Origin: JBBITW01 sp037440525
GTDB lineage: Bacteria; Desulfobacterota; BSN033; UBA1163
NCBI GenBank assembly: GCA_037440525.1
Contig: JBBITW010000162.1
Span: 1 to 7,883, forward strand
DNA: 7,883 nt
Direction of reading: 5' to 3'
A program made the translations under genes and the position numbers. The first letter of the stretch is position 1. Each line of letters starts with the position of its first letter. Of this stretch, positions 6,460-7,883 are shown piece after piece. The notes beneath the pieces are model-generated. The model made no database searches. It was not told where the DNA came from and was given only the letters and a program-made list of their open reading frames with translations.

Positions 6460-6828
6460 CTAATCTGACTTCAACGAATTTCTGAATGCGCTTAACTGTT
6501 TGACCAGTTCGTGACCATCTGTCTCGATCTTATCATTGATTTCTTCACTGATTAACTCCTAAAGTAAAGCCAAATCAAATCCAGCAACCGTTTCATAGAC
6601 CGAACGAATCGAAATCCCTAAAAACCTTGCGAATTCAATATTGGAATGATCGGCAGACCCTTCTGCAATATTCAGGACAAGTGAATGGAGAGCTCTATTT
6701 ATTTGCGATGCCAACTCTTTATCTACGGGTTCGATATATTTTTTAACAATGGACCGGCAAAATTTACAGAACTTTTTGGCATCCTGATAGACTTTAAAAT
6801 TTTTAAAACGAAACCTGACTCCTTCCAC
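6460..6828 (-). pseudogene. Four-helix bundle protein (S23/IVP family) with in-frame TAG
   Basis: Member of the four-helix-bundle family first seen as the protein encoded in 23S rRNA intervening sequences (IVP/S23). Its cellular role is unknown. Recognisable parts are FKNFKVYQDAKKF (8-20), the signature NIAEGSA (53-59) and EFARFLGISIRSVYE (65-79). Reading stops after FDLALL at a TAG (6561-6559), residue 90. In the same frame the sequence continues ELISEEINDKIETDG... for 32 more codons to a TAG at 6462-6460. The joined length of about 121 residues is normal for the family and the continuation has typical fourth-helix character, so one substitution appears to have broken the gene. It could also be an assembly error or a tolerated truncation (89 aa, 6559-6828). 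The start is GTG 6828, with AGAGGA (6841-6836) 7 nt upstream. It sits between two tRNA-Ser genes, far from any visible rRNA. Confidence 0.75.
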
Positions 6829-6873
6829 TTTGAAATCCTCTATGCAAATAGTTAATCGTTAAACGTTATAGAT

Positions 6874-6990
<117 letters not shown>

Positions 6991-7035
6991 AATTAAAAGT
7001 CTAACGGCAAGGGCTAAGACACCCGTCTCGATTCC

Positions 7036-7512
7036 TTATAATACCCTTCGCCCCCTCCTCTTTTTAAAAAAACCTTTTAAAACCTCCACACACTCCCTCT
7101 CAAGGATACCCCCGTCTACATCCACTTTATGGTTAAGACCATTCTCTTGAAATATTCTAAATCTTGATTTCACAGCCCCAAATTTCCACTCCCAGGCACC
7201 AAATACCAATCGCGAGATCCTTGCATGAATCATTGCTGAGGCACACATTGGACATGGTTCAGCAGTAACATACATCACAGTTCCATTCAATCTATAGTTT
7301 CTCAATTTCTTGCCTGCACTGCGAAGAACAAGCATTTCAGCATGGGCTGTTGGATCAATAAGCTCAATACATCTATTGTGGTCTCTTACAATAACCTTAT
7401 TGTCCTTTACTAAAACAGCCCCGATAGGAATTTCACCCTTAAGCTCTGCCTCCCTTGCTTCCTCTAAGGCCATAGCCATATAATCTTCATCAAGATTCTT
7501 ATTCTTTTCCAT
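7036..7512 (-). CDS. tadA: tRNA-specific adenosine deaminase TadA
   Basis: Zinc-dependent deaminase that converts A34 to inosine in tRNA-Arg(ACG), an essential wobble modification in most bacteria. The 158-aa product has the cytidine-deaminase-fold motifs: DPTAHAE (53-59, zinc ligand H57, proton-shuttling E59) and EPCPMCASA (85-93, zinc ligands C87 and C90). GEIPIGAVLV near residue 27 and the YRLNGTVMYVT strand fit TadA. The segment VFGAWEWKFGAV has two Trp-flanked residues where relatives usually show a VFGAxDxKxGAV pattern, close to the substrate pocket. I start at ATG 7512. Upstream in-frame starts exist (ATG 7578, TTG 7584), but the TTG is part of a consensus -35 box and the added residues do not look like TadA. 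No strong ribosome binding site precedes 7512. Guanine deaminase or another CDA-fold enzyme is less likely because of the tRNA-Ser/ffs context and the motif spacing. Confidence 0.93.
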   Translation of the reverse strand: MEKNKNLDEDYMAMALEEAREAELKGEIPIGAVLVKDNKVIVRDHNRCIELIDPTAHAEMLVLRSAGKKLRNYRLNGTVMYVTAEPCPMCASAMIHARISRLVFGAWEWKFGAVKSRFRIFQENGLNHKVDVDGGILERECVEVLKGFFKKRRGRRVL

Positions 7513-7555
7513 AGATTGAAAAATATTTCGATTTAAAAAACTTATTTCAATAAAT

Positions 7556-7584
7556 TTTATCCCATATTGAGAAATCATTGTCAA
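7556..7584 (-). promoter_or_regulatory. Predicted sigma70-type promoter of tadA
   Basis: On the - strand a perfect -35 box TTGACA (7584-7579) is followed after 17 nt by GATAAA (7561-7556, 4 of 6 to TATAAT). Transcription would start near 7549, about 37 nt before ATG 7512. This argues against the longer reading frames that start within the promoter. Confidence 0.55.
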
Positions 7585-7640
7585 TATTCGGATGTGAGAG
7601 TGGGTTGTTATAATTCTTTGGTAAGGGATTTAAATAAGGC

Positions 7641-7883
7641 TCAATACCTTACGAGTATCTCTAAAATCCTCGGGAAGATATATTCTGCCACGTTCGATAG
7701 GTAACCTCCATGTGTAATTATGAGGTATCTGCCTTCACAAATCTCATTTGAAAGATTAGTTACCTCTTCTGCCAGACGAATAAAAAAATCAGGGGAAAGT
7801 CCTCTATCCCCATAATCCCCCTGACATGTATCGTGCCCGAAGTTATGGAAGATCATGAATGGTATAAATTCCCTGACCCTCGG
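7641..7883 (-). CDS. Histone-deacetylase-family (AcuC-like) hydrolase, C-terminal part
   Basis: The window edge cuts this gene; 80 C-terminal residues are visible and the frame is open to the last base. The pattern is that of zinc-dependent histone deacetylase / acetoin utilisation / acetylpolyamine hydrolases. EFIPFMIFHNFGHDTCQGDYG corresponds to the family's 'P-D-v-v-x-s-a-G-x-D-x-h-x-x-D-p-l-G' block, whose Asp (here in GHD) is a zinc ligand. GLSPDFFIRLAEEV is the following helix. YLIITHGGY matches the LEGGY block, whose Tyr stabilises the transition state. Such enzymes remove acetyl groups from lysines, polyamines or related amides; the substrate here cannot be told. The catalytic His pair and other metal ligands would be in the missing part. 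The ATG at 7856 is internal, not the start. The stop lies 56 nt before the -35 box of tadA. Confidence 0.7.
   Translation of the reverse strand, partial: PRVREFIPFMIFHNFGHDTCQGDYGDRGLSPDFFIRLAEEVTNLSNEICEGRYLIITHGGYLSNVAEYIFPRILEILVRY

Overview
This is a chromosomal window of housekeeping genes from a bacterium of roughly 40% GC. The set of genes points to a free-living, arginine-synthesising bacterium. The SRP RNA is the short type without an Alu domain, SecA carries the C-terminal zinc tail, and argJ lies directly behind secA. From memory, the secA-argJ order and this style of dispersed palindromic repeat occur in Desulfobacterota/Nitrospirota-like lineages. I cannot place the organism more precisely from the sequence alone.

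Layout: on the + strand, positions 126-1391 hold rlmB (23S rRNA ribose methyltransferase) and a small HAD-family, P-type-ATPase-like hydrolase. They converge on an operon on the - strand, secA (5295-2629) followed by argJ (2601-1408), which has a good sigma70-type promoter at 5334-5363. Positions 5296-6297 contain no protein gene. In their centre is the signal recognition particle 4.5S RNA gene (ffs, - strand), and around it lie several nested palindromic repeats, including two copies of one repeat in the same orientation. Upstream on the - strand come tRNA-Ser(GCT), a four-helix-bundle (S23/IVP family) gene broken by an in-frame TAG, tRNA-Ser(CGA) and tadA. The right edge cuts through a histone-deacetylase-like gene.

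Function: the tadA / tRNA-Ser / ffs series, all on one strand, resembles the tadA-ffs-dnaX neighbourhood of many bacteria, but here dnaX is absent and the repeat cluster plus secA follow. Translation (rlmB, tadA, two tRNA-Ser) and protein export (ffs, secA) dominate. I found no convincing new multi-gene system. The most informative observations are structural. A palindromic element has inserted into the loop of a different palindromic element, leaving an apparent 5-bp target duplication. Two 98-bp segments differing at one base flank the essential SRP RNA gene. The IVP-family gene has an in-frame TAG, after which its frame continues to full family length.
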